Below are positions 42,811-44,298 of a stretch of DNA of 44,298 bases, in pieces (within the stretch, counting starts at the first letter, position 1; each line of letters begins with the position of its first letter). The DNA comes from Lachnospiraceae bacterium (GTDB lineage Bacteria > Bacillota > Clostridia > Lachnospirales > Lachnospiraceae). The stretch lies in assembly GCA_017465845.1 (NCBI GenBank), contig JAFTVH010000025.1:1-44298 (forward strand), given 5' to 3'. The position numbers were made by a program, and so were the translations under genes. The notes beneath the pieces are model-generated. The model was not told the DNA's origin. It saw only the letters and a list, made by a program, of their open reading frames with translations, and made no database searches.

Positions 42811-43953
42811 ATGGAGATGTATATTTTAGATGAGGAAGAAAGAAAATGGACAGACGAAACCTGGAAGAGACTGGATCAGAAACTGAAAGAAACTGCATTG
42901 CGTTCCCGCGGGAAATTCCCTTTCTGGTCTACAGATGGTATGCATGATGATAGGAAGGAAACAAATATCAATTGCTGGACGAATGGGTTTTGGCCGGGTC
43001 TTATGTGGCTGATGTACATCGGTACGGGAAATGAGGTGTACAGACAAACAGCGGAGAGGGGAGAAGTGCTGCTGGATGCAGCACTGGCCAGACCGGAGAA
43101 AATCAGTCATGATGTAGGCTTTATCTGGATGTTAGCCTCAAGACCCGGGTTAGAGCTGACCGGTAACCATCAGTCCTGGCAGCGTCTTAAGATCGCAGCC
43201 AGCTATCTGATGGGGCGTTTTAATCCGGAAGGGGGATATGTGCGTGCCTGGGACTGGGGAAAAGACAACATGGAAAAAGTAGGTTGGACTATCATTGATA
43301 CCATGATGAATCTGCCGCTTTTGTATTGGGCAAGCGAGGACTGCGCAGATCCAAGGTATAAATTTGCCGCCATGAAGCATGCAGACATGGCTATGAGAGA
43401 TCACATCAGACCGGATGGCAGCGTATATCATATCGTAATTCATGACCCGGTTACGGGAGAAGCATTAGAGAAGCGTGGGCTTCAGGGATATGGGGCTGAA
43501 TCTTCCTGGTCCAGAGGCCAGTCCTGGGCAATCTATGGTTTTACTCTGGGATATTTACATACCGGCAAGCAGGAATATCTTGAGACAGCCAAAAAGGTTG
43601 CGCACTACTTCATTGCAGCGACCTGTGAGGACTGGCTGCCAAAGAGCGATTTCCGTGCACCGGATGAACCGGTATACTTTGATTCCAGTGCAGGTCTTTG
43701 CGCGGCATGCGGAATGCTGGAGCTTGCAAAAATCGTGCCGGAATATGAGAAGCGCCTGTATGTGCATGCGGCCATGAAGCTTCTCATGACTATTGAAAAG
43801 AACTTTGCAGACTGGTCAGTGGATACGGACTATATTATCGGTAATTCTTCCGGGTGGTATTCCAAGGAGCAGAATGTAAATATCATATATGCAGATTATT
43901 TCTTTGCGGAGGCTGTATATAAGTTAAAAGAGTTCAAACCGTTATTTTGGTAA
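42811..43953 (+). CDS. GH88 unsaturated glucuronyl hydrolase
   Basis: A 380-aa intracellular (alpha/alpha)6-barrel enzyme of family GH88. It removes the 4,5-unsaturated uronate left at the non-reducing end of oligosaccharides after polysaccharide-lyase action. HDVGFIWM and WTIIDTMMNLPLLYWAS hold the two catalytic Asp residues known from Bacillus UGL; ESSWSRGQSWAIYGF is another family block. There is no signal peptide. The start at 42811 follows GAGGTG by 6 bases; an ATG at 42817 is an alternative. It sits behind a terminator after the transporter genes, so its level may depend on read-through. It suggests the diet of this cluster is lyase-cleaved glycosaminoglycan or a similar uronate glycan. 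Confidence 0.9.
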   Translation: MEMYILDEEERKWTDETWKRLDQKLKETALRSRGKFPFWSTDGMHDDRKETNINCWTNGFWPGLMWLMYIGTGNEVYRQTAERGEVLLDAALARPEKISHDVGFIWMLASRPGLELTGNHQSWQRLKIAASYLMGRFNPEGGYVRAWDWGKDNMEKVGWTIIDTMMNLPLLYWASEDCADPRYKFAAMKHADMAMRDHIRPDGSVYHIVIHDPVTGEALEKRGLQGYGAESSWSRGQSWAIYGFTLGYLHTGKQEYLETAKKVAHYFIAATCEDWLPKSDFRAPDEPVYFDSSAGLCAACGMLELAKIVPEYEKRLYVHAAMKLLMTIEKNFADWSVDTDYIIGNSSGWYSKEQNVNIIYADYFFAEAVYKLKEFKPLFW

Positions 43954-43996
43954 AAGATAAGTGAAGCCCAGTAAAATTAAAGGCTTCCGCATGTAA

Positions 43997-44020
43997 AATG
44001 CCTCGCAAAAGCGAGGCATT
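43997..44020 (-). terminator. Terminator of the tRNA cluster
   Basis: AATGCCTCGC (43997-44006) pairs with GCGAGGCATT (44011-44020), AAAA loop. On the minus strand it lies just after tRNA-Gly and ends in TTTTAC. Confidence 0.8.
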
Positions 44021-44025
44021 AAAAA

Positions 44026-44097
<72 letters not shown>

Positions 44098-44150
44098 ATA
44101 TTTCAAAAGTATAAAATGAAAGAAGTATTAGTGAATGCATTTACTCACTA

Positions 44151-44221
44151 AGCGGGTGATGGGAATCGAACCCACGTATCCAGCTTGGAAGGCTGGTGTT
44201 CTACCATTGAACTACACCCGC
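44151..44221 (-). tRNA. tRNA-Gly (anticodon UCC)
   Basis: On the minus strand the acceptor GCGGGTG/CACCCGC, anticodon stem CCAGC/GCTGG with loop CTTCCAA, and T-arm GTTCGAT are complete. CCA is not encoded. Confidence 0.95.
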
Positions 44222-44257
44222 ATGTGAACAAAACTTTCAATAAATGGAAACTTTTAA

Positions 44258-44298
44258 TGCCCAGAACCGGAATCGAACCAGTGACACGAGGAGTTTCA
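44258..44298 (-). tRNA. Partial tRNA, probably tRNA-Phe (GAA)
   Basis: Only the 3' part is in the window: acceptor strand TCTGGGC with discriminator A, T-arm ACTGG/CCGGT with loop TTCGATT, and a CGTGTC variable region. TGAAAC at the edge fits an anticodon loop with GAA. Confidence 0.75.

Overview
The window looks like the chromosome of a gut-type Clostridia bacterium, most likely Lachnospiraceae. This rests on protein style and content: the DUF1653 and YmaF families, a PheB/UPF0735 ACT protein beside hom, the archaeal-type phosphoglycerate-mutase-like 'proposed homoserine kinase', two CUT1 importers without their own ATPase, AGGAGG ribosome sites and TTGACA/TATAAT promoters. There is no phage, plasmid, IS element or CRISPR array. 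The species assignment is inference.

Layout. 1-285 is an unusual run of short GC-rich stem-loops carrying a 29-bp direct repeat. 401-3952 holds DUF1653, an SfsA-MutY fusion and a family 2 glycosyltransferase. 4036-6309 (minus) holds YmaF, a PAP2 phosphatase and a diacylglycerol-kinase-like enzyme. 6552-7790 is glyA, followed by a wrecked MFS sugar-transporter pseudogene and a HAD phosphatase (minus). 9928-14240 is a threonine-branch operon: pheB, hom, proposed homoserine kinase, aspartate kinase.

14279-25210 is glycan cluster 1. A divergent AraC regulator faces ThuA, a Gfo/Idh/MocA oxidoreductase, two ABC permeases, a lipoprotein binding protein, an SGNH hydrolase, a GH95 fucosidase-family enzyme and a PHP phosphoesterase. 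A tandem 21-bp-spaced direct repeat next to the -35 box is the probable AraC operator. The cluster ends in a decayed second Gfo/Idh/MocA gene and is bracketed by two near-identical terminator hairpins.

25565-26002 has no ORF but has a textbook promoter (TTGACA-16-TATAAT), many local helices and a 13-bp terminator-like stem. I read it as a roughly 400-nt orphan structured RNA of unknown class. A membrane-anchored GH3 (NagZ-like) follows.

27531-43953 is glycan cluster 2. It has a membrane-bound AraC/YesN-type regulator; a catabolic operon (uxaC, RraA-like, uxuB-type SDR, uxuA, GH39, M55 peptidase, GH3, WbsX/GH99-like); and a transport unit (two permeases, binding lipoprotein, then GH88 behind a terminator). 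Each of the three units is preceded by the same 50-bp ungapped element (27531, 29568, 39025), ending exactly at the -35 box. This strongly suggests one regulon, probably run by the regulator encoded inside it. The enzymes fit uptake of uronate-containing oligosaccharides, their cleavage, and conversion of glucuronate through fructuronate and mannonate to 2-keto-3-deoxygluconate (KDG). No KDG kinase or KDPG aldolase is present here.

The window ends in a minus-strand tRNA cluster: Gly-GCC, Gly-UCC and a cut-off tRNA that reads best as Phe-GAA.
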